A stretch of 64,000 nt of DNA from JAOUEA01 sp963797635 (GCA_963797635.1 CAWCPZ010000011.1:558001-622000), one strand, 5' to 3'; positions 1-11,043 are shown, counted from the first letter of the stretch. Made by a program: numbers and translations. The notes: generated by a model not told the origin, from the letters alone.

Positions 1-1054
1 GGCGGCCGGATCCGACAGGGGACGGAGGGTCACGGTCGCCGAGCCGCCGTCGGGAACCGTCGTGATCCATGACGGGTCGAACCATCCCAGGACGTCACGG
101 TGATAGGAGATCGTGCCTTCCGGCGTCCAACCGTATTCGGGGTCCTGCGGGCCGGCATACGCGTAGCTCATCTGATCCCAACGGGAGTCATACGTCTGCG
201 TCGTACGGGCCCGACGAGTGGAGCAGTCCGAACCCGTGGCCCATCTCATGCGCCTGCACCCCGGCGACGCCCCAGTCCGACATCCAGGTGGCCTTCCAGA
301 TCCGCGACACGCCGTCGAGCGTGAGGTACACCGAGCCACCCCAGGAGTAGGTCATGTTCTCGTTGAAGTGCATGTCGATGCCCATGAAGTCGTTGAAGTT
401 CAGGCCGGCGGTGTTGCTGGCGGTGGCACAGTCCTGCGCCATCTGGGTGAGGTTGGCGTTGGCGGGTGCGCCGTAGTACGACCGGTTGTGCGGCATGTCG
501 ACCCACGCCACCACCGTGCCGCCGGCGAGGTCGATCGTCCCGTACGACGTCTCCTCGAAGTAGTCGCTGATCAAGCTCGAGGAACCGCCCACCAGTCCGT
601 CGTACCAGGACTTCGGATGCGGCACCGTCGTGTTGCCGGCGAAGCGGCACAGCAGGCTCACCCACTTCTGGGAGCCCGTCACGGCCTCGGTCGGGGCGCG
701 TCGTTGTTCGACCACCCGCGATGCGAGGACCGACACCGATCCATCCTGGCGCGCCGTTCCCACGATCTGCACGCGGCGACCGACCTGGGCCAGCAGTCCG
801 GCTTCGTGCGCGGCATCGACCGAGAGCCGAACCGATCCGTGGCGTGAAGCCACGACGTAGCGCTGGATCGGGCGACCGTCCTCAGGGGTTCGAGGATCGC
901 CGGCCATCGCGACGAGCCGTCCCCGGACCGAGACCGCCGGTCCACGATCGGCCTGCCGGGATCGAACCGCGATCGCTGGGCTCGCCAGCAGCCCGGCGAG
1001 CACCAAGGTCGCGAGCAGGCAAGCGAGGGAACGTCGCACGGCGGCGGAGGCCAT
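1..1054 (-). CDS. Secreted metzincin-type zinc metalloprotease (3' end off window, one frame slip)
   Basis: Probably a secreted zinc endopeptidase. The start at 1054 gives a signal peptide (hydrophobic core about residues 10-28, cleavage near AIA). An HEXXHXXGXXH zinc motif, HEMGHGFGLLH, lies at about residues 269-279. The uninterrupted frame stops at 188, but the next frame continues with good protein-like sequence (YDSRWDQMSYAYAG) to the window edge. One extra base near 195-205 therefore breaks the gene, and the C-terminus lies outside the window. It follows the phosphoesterase at 1117-2731 by 62 bp on the same strand, so it may be the last gene of that secretion operon. The exact peptidase family (M6, M11 or other) is unresolved. 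Confidence 0.75.
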
Positions 1055-1116
1055 CTATGAGGTGTCGGTCGCCGAACACCTCCAACTCAAGCGTTCGGAC
1101 CCAGAAGGTTCCGGCG

Positions 1117-2731
1117 TCAGGCGTTGGGGTCCAACACCAGCGGCTCGAGCGGCACCTGGGAGAAATCGAAGTCCCTCGCGAGGTCGCCGAGCTCGGGGAC
1201 GAGTTCACGGACGGTGGGCCGGGAATCCGGCCATCCGTTCTTGCGGGGATCGATCCGCGCCCCGCCGAGGAACCGGTCCTCGATCAGCTTCAGGTAGGCG
1301 TCGAACGACAGGGTCTGGTGGTCGACGTAGCCCTGACGGACCCACGGGCTGATCACCAGGCTGGGCACGCGAAGCCCGTAGCCGTTCTCGTCCACCACGG
1401 TGGGCTCCACGTGGTCGTAGAACCCGCCCCAGTCGTCCCACGTGATGAAGATCGCCGTGTGCATCCACTGCTCGCGCGGCCCCTCCATCACCGCGTTGAC
1501 GAGCTGGGTGACCCACGCCTGGCCGGGCGCGATGTTGTCGGGCGGATGCTCCCCCTGGCCTTGGGTGGGCATCACCCAGGACACCGCCGGCAGGTTCCCC
1601 TCGGCGGCGGCCTCGAAGAACTCCGTGTTGGGACGGACGTTGTCGAGCTGTCCGGTGACCTCGACCGACCGGAAGCCCGGCAGGGGGTTCTGCACGGCGA
1701 CCGTCTTCGAGATCGACCCCTCGACGTCGGGGCACGGCGGCGCGTTGCACGTTCCCGGCCCGACGAAGTATCCCCAGCTCACGCCCGCCTTGTACATCAT
1801 CCAGGTGATGTCGCCCCAGACGTAGGGCCGCGGCGCGCCATCGGGCGGTGACCAGGTATGCCCCTGATCCGCGGCGTTCGAACCCGGGGTATCGACCTCG
1901 GACGTGCAGCTCATGGCGTCGTTGAGGTTCGGGCACGTCGCCGCCCACCCCGACACCAGGAACAGGTGCGAGGGCAGGGTCCAGGAATCGACCGGCGCGA
2001 ACATCCGGTCGTGGAGCACGTATCGGCGCGCGTAGGCCCAGTAGTTCGGGATCTCCTCCTCGGTGTGGAACCCCATCGCGTCGGGCGTGCCGCCCGGACC
2101 CGGCGTCGCTTGCGGGCAGGGGGCCTGGTGGGGATGCCGGATGCAGACGTTCCCCTTGATCTCGAGCGCTCGCAGGAACCCGTCCATGCGCCCACCGTTG
2201 ATGTCCGTCGTGGCCGCCTCCGAGCCGTGCGGTCCGCCGCCGTCCACCGTGTTGCGGTCGTGGTACGGACGCCGGCACGGACCGTTCGGATCGGGCACGC
2301 ACGGCGCGAACGTCCCGTCGGGCTTGCGTGGGATGCCGTCGGCGCCCGGGAAGGTCCCGAAGTAGTGATCGAACGACCGGTTCTCCTGGACGATGAAGAT
2401 CAGGTGATCGAGGTTCATGATCCCGGCATCGGGGTCGACCGGCCGGAAGGGGTCCAGCATCTCGGCGGGCGAGGGCGGGTCCGTCAGCGGTCCGGTGTCG
2501 ACCCCCAGCGGCGCCCGGTCGGGCAGCACCGGGTACTGATCGGGGAACAGGAACGGCAGGGGTGGCTCCGGCGGCGTCGGGCACGGGCGCGGACGAGGTC
2601 CCCGCCGTCAGGTCGACCTCCGGAGACGACTCCGCTGGTGCATCCCCGCCGCGCGTGCAGGCCGCGCCGACGAGGGCCGCGATGAGCAGCAGTGCCGAGC
2701 CTCGCGCCCAGGTCCTTCCGCGACCATGCAT
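1117..2731 (-). CDS. Phospholipase C/acid phosphatase-family secreted phosphoesterase, copy 1 (frame slip)
   Basis: Phosphoesterase family (PF04185 type), expected to hydrolyse phosphate mono- or diesters outside the cytoplasm. The metal/catalytic motifs ENRSFDHYFGTFPG near the mature N-terminus and TWDDWGGFYDHV in the C-terminal third are both present. The N-terminus from ATG 2731 carries a lipoprotein-like signal (hydrophobic stretch, then GAAC) but is in a different frame from the body. A +1 slip at about 2560-2580 separates them, and the body alone would lack export. A TTG at 2740 is a less likely start. Repaired length is about 537 residues, normal for the family. It lies 49 bp downstream of copy 2. 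Substrate (phospholipid versus phosphomonoester) cannot be told from sequence. Confidence 0.88.
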
Positions 2732-2780
2732 GCGGCGCAATCCTAGCCCGGGGGTTGCCCCGGAAGTCAGCGCCGAACGA

Positions 2781-4403
2781 CTAGTTCCGGAACGGGTACG
2801 GGTTCAACGGCAGCGGCGGGATCGGGTCCTGGGAGAAATCGAAGTCCTTGGACAGGTCGCCGAGGCGCTCGATCTCCTCCCGGACCGTGGGCCGCGAGTC
2901 GGGCCAGCCGTCGGTCTCCGGGTCGAGCCGGCTCCCGCCCAGGAACCGGTCCTCGATCAGCTTCAGGTAGGCGTCGAAGGAGAGCGTCTGGTGGTCGATG
3001 AACCCCTGCTTGGCCCACGGGCTGATGATCAGGCTCGGCACCCGCAACCCCCATCCGTTCTCGTCGATCACCGGCGGCTTCACGTGGTCGTAGAAGCCGC
3101 CCCAGTCATCCCACGTGAGGAAGATGGCGGTGCGGAGCCACTGCTCGCGCGGCCCCTTCATCACCGAGTTGATGATCGACGCGACGTAGGACTGCCCGGC
3201 TTCGATCGAATCCGGCGGGTGCTCTCCCTTGTCTTCCACCGGCATCACCCACGACACCGACGGCAGGTTGCCCGCCAGGGCGTCGCGCTTGAACTCCTTG
3301 TTCGGACGGATGTGGTCGAGCTGGCCGGTGGCGTCGACGGCGGTGAACCCCGGCAGGGGGTTCTGCACCGGGGCGGTCTCGATGCCGTGGAGCTTCTCGC
3401 ACGGGGGCGCGGTGCAGGTGCCCTCGCCCACGTAGTAGCCCCACGAGACCCCCTGCTGGTAGAGCAGCCACGTGATCGGCGCCCACACGTACGGGCGCGG
3501 TTCGCCGGCCGAGGGCGTCCAGATGTTCCCCTTGTCCGCGTACTGCTGGCCGGGGAACTTCTGATCGGACTCGCAGCTCATCGGGTCCATCGGATCGGTG
3601 CAGTTGGCCGACCACGCCGAGATCAGGAACAGGTGCGAGGGCAGCGTCCACGAGTCGGTCGGCGCGAACATCCGGTCGTGCATCGCGAACGTCTCGGCGT
3701 ACTTCCAGTAGATCGGGATCTCGTCGGCCGTGTGGTAGCCCATGATGTCGGGCTGGCCCTGCGGTCCGTTCGTCGCCTCCGGGCACGGCGGCTCCAGCGG
3801 ATGCTTCATGCAGCCGTTCCCGATGTTGCGCAGCGCCGTCACGAACCCGTCCATCTTGCCGCCGTTGATGTCGGTGATCGAGGCGTCGGTGCCGTGCGGG
3901 CCGCCCTGATCGATGAAGTTGGTGTCGTGGTAGGGCTTGTGGCAGACGCCGGGATGCTCCGGATCGGGAGAGCACACGGTGGGAACGCCGTTCGCGTCCA
4001 TCGGGATCCCGTCGGCCCCGGGGTAGGTCCCGAAGTAGTGATCGAACGAGCGGTTCTCCAGGACGATGAACACGAAGTGGTCCAGGTTCATGATGCCGGC
4101 CGACGGGTCGATGGGACGGTTGCGATCGGACGGCGCCTGGAGCGCGGGCGGTTGCTCCAGGAAGGACGTGTCGACGCCAACGGGCGCCTTCGCGGGGTCG
4201 GGGTCCGAGACCAGGCCGGGCGCGCCCAGCACGTCGGTGGCTTCGACCCACTGCGACACCAGCGGCGAGACGGCGGCTCCGGTGGCCGACACGGTGGCGG
4301 TGGGCTCGGGGGGCTCCTCACCCGAGCTCGTGCACGCGGCGGCGATCAACGCGGCGGTGGCGATCAGTGCTCCGGCTTGCGTGAACGTTCGACGTGCCCT
4401 CAC
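2781..4403 (-). CDS. Phospholipase C/acid phosphatase-family secreted phosphoesterase, copy 2 (intact)
   Basis: The only unbroken member of the four-gene array, 540 residues. The N-terminal signal (ALIATAALIAAAC) ends in a cysteine, suggesting a lipoprotein. A low-complexity linker of about 80 residues precedes the catalytic domain with ENRSFDHYFGTYPG and TWDDWGGFYDHV. The tail DRFLGGSRLD and DSRPTVREE is shared with the other copies. The GTG start at 4403 overlaps the TGA stop of copy 3 by 4 bp (GTGA), so translation is probably coupled. Family knowledge supports extracytoplasmic phosphoester hydrolysis. The precise substrate is unknown. Confidence 0.92.
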   Translation of the reverse strand: MRARRTFTQAGALIATAALIAAACTSSGEEPPEPTATVSATGAAVSPLVSQWVEATDVLGAPGLVSDPDPAKAPVGVDTSFLEQPPALQAPSDRNRPIDPSAGIMNLDHFVFIVLENRSFDHYFGTYPGADGIPMDANGVPTVCSPDPEHPGVCHKPYHDTNFIDQGGPHGTDASITDINGGKMDGFVTALRNIGNGCMKHPLEPPCPEATNGPQGQPDIMGYHTADEIPIYWKYAETFAMHDRMFAPTDSWTLPSHLFLISAWSANCTDPMDPMSCESDQKFPGQQYADKGNIWTPSAGEPRPYVWAPITWLLYQQGVSWGYYVGEGTCTAPPCEKLHGIETAPVQNPLPGFTAVDATGQLDHIRPNKEFKRDALAGNLPSVSWVMPVEDKGEHPPDSIEAGQSYVASIINSVMKGPREQWLRTAIFLTWDDWGGFYDHVKPPVIDENGWGLRVPSLIISPWAKQGFIDHQTLSFDAYLKLIEDRFLGGSRLDPETDGWPDSRPTVREEIERLGDLSKDFDFSQDPIPPLPLNPYPFRN

Positions 4404-5840
4404 GGGGTTGGATCCAGGATCAACGGTGGGATGGGCATCTGCGTGAAGTCGAACTCCTTGGCCAGGCTGCCGGGCACCTCATCCTCCCGGGTGGTCGGGC
4501 GGTTGTCACGCCAACCCCAGTTCCAGCCGTCGAGGCGGCGCGAATCCAGGAACCGGTCCTCGACGAGCTTGAGGTAGGCGTCGAACGAGAGCGTCTGGGA
4601 GTCGATCCGCTTGGCCGCGAACGGGCTGATCATGATCCCGGGCACGCGGATGCCGTAGCCGTTCTCGTCGATCCTGATCGGCTTCACGTGGTCGTAGAAC
4701 CCGCCCCAGTCGTCCCAGGTGATGAAGATCGCGGTGTGGAGCCACTGTTCCTCGGGTCCCTGCATCACGGCGTTGACGAGCTTGGTGACCCAGGCCTGGC
4801 CGTTCCCGATGTAGTCCGGTGGATGTTCGCCTCGGCCCGAGGTGGGCATGACCCACGAGACCGGCGGCAGGGTGCCGTCGGCCGCCGCGTCGAAGAACTC
4901 GGTGTTGGGTCGCACGTTGCCCAGCTTGTGGTTCTTGGCCACGGCCGAGAACCCGGGCAGCGGGTTCTGCACCGGCGCGGTCACCTGACCGGGGAGCTCG
5001 TCGCACGGCGGCGCGATGCACGTGCCGGGACCCACGTAGTAGCCCCAGTCGACCCCGGCCTTGTCGAGCATCCAGGTGATGGGTGCCCAGATGTACGGGC
5101 GCGGCGCACCCATCGGCGGGTGTCCACATCTTGGCGTCGCCGTCGGCCCAGATCCCGCCGGGGAACTTCTGGTCGCTGTGGCAGCTCCGCCAGTTGTCGA
5201 GATCGGTGCAGGTGGCCGACCACCCCGAGACCAGGAACAGGTGGGCCGGCAGCGTCCACGAATCGCTGGGCGCGAACATCCGATCCTGCAGCGTGTAGCG
5301 CTTGGCGTACTTCCAGTAGTTCGGGATCTCCCGCGCCGTGTGGAAGCCCATGACGTCGGGCTGGCCGGCCGGCCCGTTCCTCGCCTTCCTGCACGGGTAG
5401 TAGTCACGGTTCTCGGGCTTGGAGCAGCCGTTGCCGATCTGGCGCAGCGAACGTACGAACCCGTCCATCTTGCCGCCGTCGATCGAGATCCTCGAGCCCT
5501 GTTCGCCGTGCGGTCCGCCCTGATCGAACTGGTTCAGGTCGTGGTAGGGCCTGCGGCACGGACCCTTCGGATCGGGCACACACGGCTTGAAGCGACCGTT
5601 GGGGAACCGAGGGATGCCGTTGGCACCGGGGAACGTCCCGAAGTAGTGATCGAACGAGCGGTTCTCCTGCACGATGAACACGAAGTGGTCGATGTTCTCG
5701 ATGCCGGCCGCCGGGTCGATGCCTCTCGGAGGCGTCGCGGAGGCGGTGGCCTCGACCGACGACGGCACGGCGGCGGCGATGATGCCCAGGACGATGAGCG
5801 GCAGCAGGATGCGGAGGGCGCGGGTCATGGAATCGCGCAT
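4400..5840 (-). CDS. Phospholipase C/acid phosphatase-family secreted phosphoesterase, copy 3 (frame slip)
   Basis: Third tandem paralogue. The ATG at 5840 follows a GGGGGAG ribosome-binding site about 9 bases upstream. The N-terminal hydrophobic segment (ILLPLIVLGIIAAAVPS) is a Sec-type signal, apparently without a lipobox cysteine, unlike copies 1 and 2. The ENRSFDHYFGTFPG motif lies in the first frame and TWDDWGGFYDHV in the second. A single +1 slip near 5110-5118 joins MWTPADG to GAPRPYIWAPITW. The repaired protein is about 480 residues. Its stop overlaps the start of copy 2. Confidence 0.87.
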
Positions 5841-5902
5841 GCTACCCGCTCCCCCGGCCCGCTCAGGGAGCCGCTCGCTCCCTGACACAGGATCGCCATC
5901 GG

Positions 5903-7376
5903 TCAGCCCGGTTCTGGATCCAGCACGAGGGGCGGCAGCGGTTCCTGCTCGAAGTCGAAGATGTCGCGCAGGTCACCGAGGCCGGGCACCTCCTCGCGCA
6001 CGGTGGGCCGCGAGTCCGGCCATCCCCAGTTCTCGCCGTCGAGCCGTCGCCCGTCGATGAACCGGTCCTCGATCAGCTTCAAGAACGAATCGAACGAATA
6101 TCGCTGGTGGTCCACGTCCAGGTCGCTGTCGACCCATGGACTGATCACGATGCCGGGGACACGGATGCCGTAGCCGAACTCGTCCACCCTCGGCGGCAGC
6201 ACGTGGTCGTAGAAGCCGCCCCAGTCGTCCCACGTGAGGAAGATCGCCGTGCGTTCCCACTGCTCGGGCGGTCCCTGCATGATCGAGTTGACGACGCGTG
6301 TGACCCACGCCTGGCCGGTGGCGATGTTCCCCAGTTCGTCGCCCGGGTGCTCGCTCCGGCCGGCCGTGGGCACCACCCAGGACACGGACGGGAGGTCGCC
6401 GGTCTTGATCGAGTTGAAGAAGTCCGCATACGGCGCCACGTTGCCCAACTGTCCGCTCTGTCGCACCGTCTGGAACCCGGGCAGCGGATTGAAGATCGGG
6501 TTCGTGGAGCGAGCGTTCCGCTGGGGCTTGCACGGGTTGTCGACGCAGCTGTCCGGGCCCACGTAGTAGCCCCAGCTCACGCCCGCCTTGCCCAGCATCC
6601 ACGTGATGTCGCCCCACGCGTACGGCATCTTCGCGCCCTGCTTCAGCGGCCACCACTGATCGGGCTTGCGGACCTGGGTGTTGCAGCTCATCGGGTCGTT
6701 CAGATCGGGGCAGCGCGCCGTCCAGCCCGACACCAGCGCCAGGTGCGAGGGAAGCGTCCAGGAGTCGGTGGGCGCGAACATGTGGTCCTGGAGCAGGTAG
6801 TGACGCGCGTACGCCCAGTAGTTCGGGATCTCCTTGGCGGTGTGGTAGCCCATCACGTCGGGCGTGCCGTCGGGGCCGGGGTGCGTGAGCGGGCAGGGGG
6901 ACTTCGTCGGGTCGTGCAGGCACGAGTTCCCGATCGACTCGAGCGCCTGGATGTACCCGTCCATGCGCCCGCCGTTCACATCGATCAGGGATGCGTGGGA
7001 GTTGTGCGGTCCTCCGGCGTCGTACAGGTTCGTGTCGTGGTACGGCGTCCGGCACACGCCACCGGCGAACGGATCGGGCACGCACACGTCGAAGGAACCG
7101 TCATCGTTGCGCGGGATGCCGTCGGCCCCCGGGAAGGTGCCGAAGTAGTGGTCGAAGGACCGGTTCTCCTGCACCACGAACACCAGGTGGTCGATGTTGC
7201 CGAAGCCCAGCGACGGGTCGATCGTCGAACCCTGCGTGGCCGACGGCGTGGTGGGCGTGGAGGCGGCGACCGACCCCGTGGGCTGCACGGTCGGGTCGTC
7301 GGCTGGAACAGGTCGCGGCGGTCGCGGCGAACGCCAGGGCGAGCGCGACCACGACGAACACGCCCCGGGATCTCAT
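5903..7376 (-). CDS. Phospholipase C/acid phosphatase-family secreted phosphoesterase, copy 4 (frame slip)
   Basis: First gene of the array in transcription order. The start MRSRGVFVVVALALAF at 7376 gives a signal with a possible lipobox (ATAATC). A +1 slip near 7308 switches to the frame that reads PADDPTVQPTGSVAAS and the catalytic domain. Motifs ENRSFDHYFGTFPG and TWDDWGGFYDHV are present. This is the most divergent copy in its middle part, with a WWPLKQGAKMPYAWG insert and different cysteine spacing. The gap to copy 3 is 62 bp. It is divergent from icd across about 170 bp, which should hold promoters for both directions, although I could not place a confident -35/-10 pair. Confidence 0.87.
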
Positions 7377-7545
7377 CCGGGCGACGGTACCCGGCGGATA
7401 TGGGGATGTCCAACAACGCATCCCGGACGCGAGAACCAGCAGCCGCCGCTACGATGACCCGCACGCGGCTCCGGCCGAGCGCCGGAACCATCGATACGAC
7501 CGCCACCATCGACGCCCATCACCACCGCAAGGAGTTGAGCCCCGA

Positions 7546-9009
7546 ATGAGCGACAGCAGTCACCGAGCAGCACGGATCCCGGTCACCCTGATCCCGGGCG
7601 ACGGCATCGGTCCGGAGTGCGTGACCGCGGCATGCCGGATCATCGAGGCCACCGGCGCACCCATCGACTGGGAAGACGCCGAGGCCGGTGCCGAGGTCTT
7701 CAAGAAGGGCATCGCCTCCGGCGTGCCGCAGGAGACGATGGACTCGATCACGCGCACGCGCGTTGCGCTCAAGGGACCGTTGGAGACCCCCGTCGGGTTC
7801 GGGGAGAAGAGCGCCAACGTGACGCTCCGCAAGCTCTTCGAGACCTACGCGAACGTCCGACCGGTGCGTGAGATGCCCGGCGTCACGACCCCGTATTCGG
7901 GCCGGGGCATCGACCTGGTGATGGTCCGGGAGAACGTCGAGGACCTGTATGCCGGCATCGAATACATGCAGACCCCGGGGGTCGCGCAGGCGCTGAAGCT
8001 GATCAGCGTGAAGGGCTCGGAGAAGATCGCTCGGTTCGCGTTCGAGTACGCGCGCAGCGAGGGTCGCAGCAGCGTCGCGTGCGCCACGAAGGCCAACATC
8101 ATGAAGTTCTCCGAAGGCACGCTGAAGCGCGTGTTCGAGTCGGTGGCGCCCGACTACCCCGAGATCGAATCGTGGCACGTGATCGTGGACAACGCCGCCC
8201 ACCAGCTGGTGAAGAAGCCCGAGCAGTACGAGGTGATCGTCACCACGAACATGAACGGCGACATCCTGTCCGACCTCTCGAGCGCATTGATCGGCGGACT
8301 GGGATTCGCGCCGAGCGCCAACATCGGCAACGAGGTGGCGATCTTCGAAGCGGTGCACGGGTCGGCGCCCAAGTACGCGGGCAAGAACGTGATCAACCCC
8401 ACCGCCGTGATCCTGTCGAGCGTGCTGATGCTGCGTTCCCTCGGCCTGTTCGAAGAAGCGAGCGCGATCGAGCACGCGGTCTTCGTGACGCTGGAATCGG
8501 GCACGCTGACCGGTGACGTGGTGGGCTACGACGCCGGTGTCTCCACCACCGACTACACCGACGCCATCATCGGGAACCTCGGCAACAAGACCGACCGATG
8601 GACGATCCGCGAGGTCCGGCCGCTGAAGCTCCCGGAGCTCTCGCCCGACCCCGACTACGTGAAGGTGAGCTCACGCGCGGTCGTGGGCCTGGATGTGTTC
8701 GTGGAGTCCCCGATGTCGGCCGAGGAGCTGGGCGCCTCGCTCACCGAGCTCGCCACCGGCACGCGGCTGGAGCTGAAGATGATCTCGAGCCGCGGCACGA
8801 AGGTGTACCCGCCGACCGGCACGATCACCGACACGCTGGACCACTGGCGGTGCCGGTTCATCATCCGCGAGGACCCGGGCGACCTCTGGGACGAGGACGT
8901 GCACCAGTTGCTGGCTCGCATCAGCCGCCGTCACACCTGGATGCACACCGAGAAGCTGCAGGAGTTCGACGGGGAGCTCGGGTTCACCCGCGACCAGGGC
9001 GAGAACTAG
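7546..9009 (+). CDS. icd: Isocitrate dehydrogenase, NADP-type with C-terminal extension
   Basis: Oxidative decarboxylation of isocitrate to 2-oxoglutarate in the TCA cycle, cytoplasmic. The ATG at 7546 has AAGGAG at 7529-7534. The 487-residue protein begins with the PGDGIGPE family motif at about residue 17. The cofactor loop reads HGSAPKYAGK near residue 270. The adjacent Lys-Tyr is the pair that binds the 2'-phosphate of NADP in bacterial IDHs. A C-terminal extension of about 150 residues after the core fits the long Thermus-type enzyme rather than 3-isopropylmalate dehydrogenase. Its TAG stop overlaps the GTG start of the following GNAT gene. Confidence 0.9.
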   Translation: MSDSSHRAARIPVTLIPGDGIGPECVTAACRIIEATGAPIDWEDAEAGAEVFKKGIASGVPQETMDSITRTRVALKGPLETPVGFGEKSANVTLRKLFETYANVRPVREMPGVTTPYSGRGIDLVMVRENVEDLYAGIEYMQTPGVAQALKLISVKGSEKIARFAFEYARSEGRSSVACATKANIMKFSEGTLKRVFESVAPDYPEIESWHVIVDNAAHQLVKKPEQYEVIVTTNMNGDILSDLSSALIGGLGFAPSANIGNEVAIFEAVHGSAPKYAGKNVINPTAVILSSVLMLRSLGLFEEASAIEHAVFVTLESGTLTGDVVGYDAGVSTTDYTDAIIGNLGNKTDRWTIREVRPLKLPELSPDPDYVKVSSRAVVGLDVFVESPMSAEELGASLTELATGTRLELKMISSRGTKVYPPTGTITDTLDHWRCRFIIREDPGDLWDEDVHQLLARISRRHTWMHTEKLQEFDGELGFTRDQGEN

Positions 9010-9495
9010 TGCCCTCGGCATCGCCGCCGGTCGTCACCCTCCGGCCGATGACGGAGGCGGAATACGAGGCGTACGTCCCCCACGCCACCGAGACGTACGC
9101 GGTCGACCTGGCGCGGAACAACCTGGTGAGCGAGGAGGAGGGCTGGGCGCGGTCGCGACGCTCCTTCGACACGGAGCTGCCGGACGGGATCCACACCCCC
9201 GACCAGCGGCTCCTCATCGCGGAGGATGCCGAAGGGCGACTGGTCGGCTACCTCTGGCTCGCGCGGAAGCCCGAGACCGACACCGTTGTTCATCTACGAC
9301 ATCGAGGTGGTCGCCGAACGCCGAGGTGAAGGCTTCGGGCGGAGCCTGATGGAGCACGTGGAGGTCGAGGGCCGTGCGATGGGTCTGGGCCGGATCGAGC
9401 TCAACGTCCACGCCGACAACGAGGTGGCGCGTTCGCTGTACGAGTCCGCGGGCTATCGCGAGATGCGACGCCAGATGGTCAAGCTGCTCGACTGA
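9009..9495 (+). CDS. GNAT-family N-acetyltransferase (frame slip)
   Basis: Acetyl-CoA-dependent N-acyltransferase of unknown substrate. The GTG at 9009 overlaps the icd stop (TAGTG), implying translational coupling. The N-terminal half (VTLRPMTEAEYEAYV) and the acetyl-CoA-binding half (VVAERRGEGFGRSLMEHVE, the R/Q-x-x-G-x-G/A loop) lie in different frames. Removing one T at about 9284 restores ETDTVFIYDIEVVAE, a textbook GNAT beta-strand 4. The C-terminal HADNEVARSLYESAGY is also typical. Repaired length is about 161 residues. Confidence 0.85.
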
Positions 9496-9574
9496 CGTCG
9501 GGGAAGGATCGTCCGGAGACTCGGTCCTGAACTGGCGAGGGTGAGCGCGCGAGGACCGGGTCTCCGGACGATGG

Positions 9575-9727
9575 TTACCGGCTGGGGCGAGCCGGACGCC
9601 GTGGCGGGGAGGTCTCGGAACGACCCGCGTCACGATGTCCTTCGGTGAGCCGGCGAGCCGATTCGGCCGCTTGACGGAGCTGCTGCTCCCGCTGCCGTAC
9701 GACTTCCTGGTGTCCGATCGGGTTCAT
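9575..9727 (-). CDS. Small hypothetical protein, 50 residues
   Basis: A short gene supported mainly by its translation signal. The ATG at 9727 is preceded by AAAGGAGGAGGG, a near-perfect ribosome-binding site. The product starts MNPIGHQEVVRQREQQLRQ and is rich in Gln, Arg and Glu, predicted to be one amphipathic helix followed by a basic, Pro/Arg-rich tail. No signal peptide or recognised domain. It is divergent from the ArsR-like regulator at 9823, so the 95-bp gap should serve both. The function is unknown. Confidence 0.55.
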   Translation of the reverse strand: MNPIGHQEVVRQREQQLRQAAESARRLTEGHRDAGRSETSPPRRPARPSR

Positions 9728-9822
9728 CGTCCCTCCTCCTTTCGGCGATTGCTTGAACGTTTCAAGGCGCAGGATACGGTCTTGTGTTCCCACACGATAG
9801 CGATTAAGCTAACCCGAAAGCG

Positions 9823-10828
9823 ATGGCCATCTCGATCCTGCTCTCGGGCGAAGACCTGGCGGAGACGCGGTTCGCGTTCTCCCCCATCTGGGAACTCGGC
9901 ATGAGCTTGTACAAGCCCATGCGCGACCCGGCGAAGCACGCGCTGCACCTCCCGTGGGTCCAGGAAGCCCGCAAGGCCATCGAGGGCCACGACCTTTCCC
10001 TCTTGTTCGCGGTGGTGCCGCCGGAAGGGATCGGGCCGAACGTGCATCCCTACATCCCCGACTTCCTCACCCCGCCGCCGGAGACGCCGTTCCCCGAGTT
10101 CGAGGACGAGCTCGAGCACGTGGGTCGCACCGACCCCGATCAGGTGCGTCGCGAGCTGGAGCACATGATCGGATCGCTCCAGGGCGCGTCGGTCGGCGCC
10201 CTCACGATGGACATCCTCGAAGACCCGGCTCCGTTCCTGCCCAGGCTGGTCGAGCAGATGCGCGAGTACTGGAAGCTGGCGATCGAGCCGCACTGGCCGC
10301 GCATCCGCCAGCTCCACGAAGCCGACGTCACCTACCGGGCGCGACAGTTGGCGCTGGGCGGCGCCGAGCTGCTCTTCGCCGACCTGCACCCCATGCTGGA
10401 ATGGCAGGACGGCTCCCTGGTCCTGAACAAGCAGTTCTGCGAAAGCGTCGATCCGGCGGGGCGCGGCCTGATCCTGATCCCCGCGCGTGTTCGACTGGCC
10501 CGGCGTCGCGGTCCTGATCGAAGGCGACCAGCCCGTCCTGTCCTACTCCCCCCGCGGCATCGCCACGCTGTGGGACGATGCGCCGCCCCAGCGCACGGGC
10601 GCGATGGACGAGCTGATCGGCGGCACGCGCGCGGACCTGCTGCGCGTGCTGGAGGTGCCCATGACCACCGGCGAACTGGCGCGGCGGCTGCATCTGACGC
10701 CGGCCGCGATCTCCCAGCAACTCGGGCTGCTCCGGCGGGCGGGCGTGGTGGACGCGAGGCGCCAGGGGCGTGAGGTCTACACCGAGCTGACACCGGAAGG
10801 TCGCAAGCTGCTCGACCTGCTCGGTTGA
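9823..10828 (+). CDS. ArsR-like transcriptional regulator with long N-terminal domain (frame slip)
   Basis: About 334 residues after repair. Residues 1-230 form a large alpha-helical domain of the DUF5937 type (LSGEDLAETRFAFSPIWELGMS). The last 80 or so residues are a winged helix-turn-helix of the ArsR type (TTGELARRLHLTPAAISQQL). One +1 slip near 10482 separates LILIPA from VFDWPGVAVLIE. No obvious cysteine metal site is visible in the HTH, so metal sensing is not supported. It is divergent from the small gene at 9575-9727 and may control it or itself. Confidence 0.83.
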
Positions 10829-10864
10829 TGGATTGCTAGACTGCCCGACGGCCGACCGGCCCGA

Positions 10865-10940
10865 GGTCCCATCGTCTAGAGGCCTAGGACATCACCCTCT
10901 CAAGGTGAAGACACGGGTTCAAATCCCGTTGGGACTACCA
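10865..10940 (+). tRNA. tRNA-Glu (anticodon CTC), CCA encoded
   Basis: A complete cloverleaf can be drawn. The acceptor stem is GGTCCCA pairing with TGGGACT, with discriminator A at 10937 and CCA encoded at 10938-10940. The anticodon arm is TCACC-CTCTCAA-GGTGA, so the anticodon CTC reads GAG. The T-arm is ACGGG-TTCAAAT-CCCGT. It sits 36 bp after the ArsR-like gene. The sequence just downstream is lower in G+C and holds orphan genes. Confidence 0.95.
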
Positions 10941-11043
10941 CCGCTGACCTGCGGCTCCAGCGAAGGCGAACGTCCGCACGGGAGAGGTATCTACGAGCTG
11001 CTCGGCGGACCGACGGGTAGGTCACAAGGACGAGTTGCGAGAT

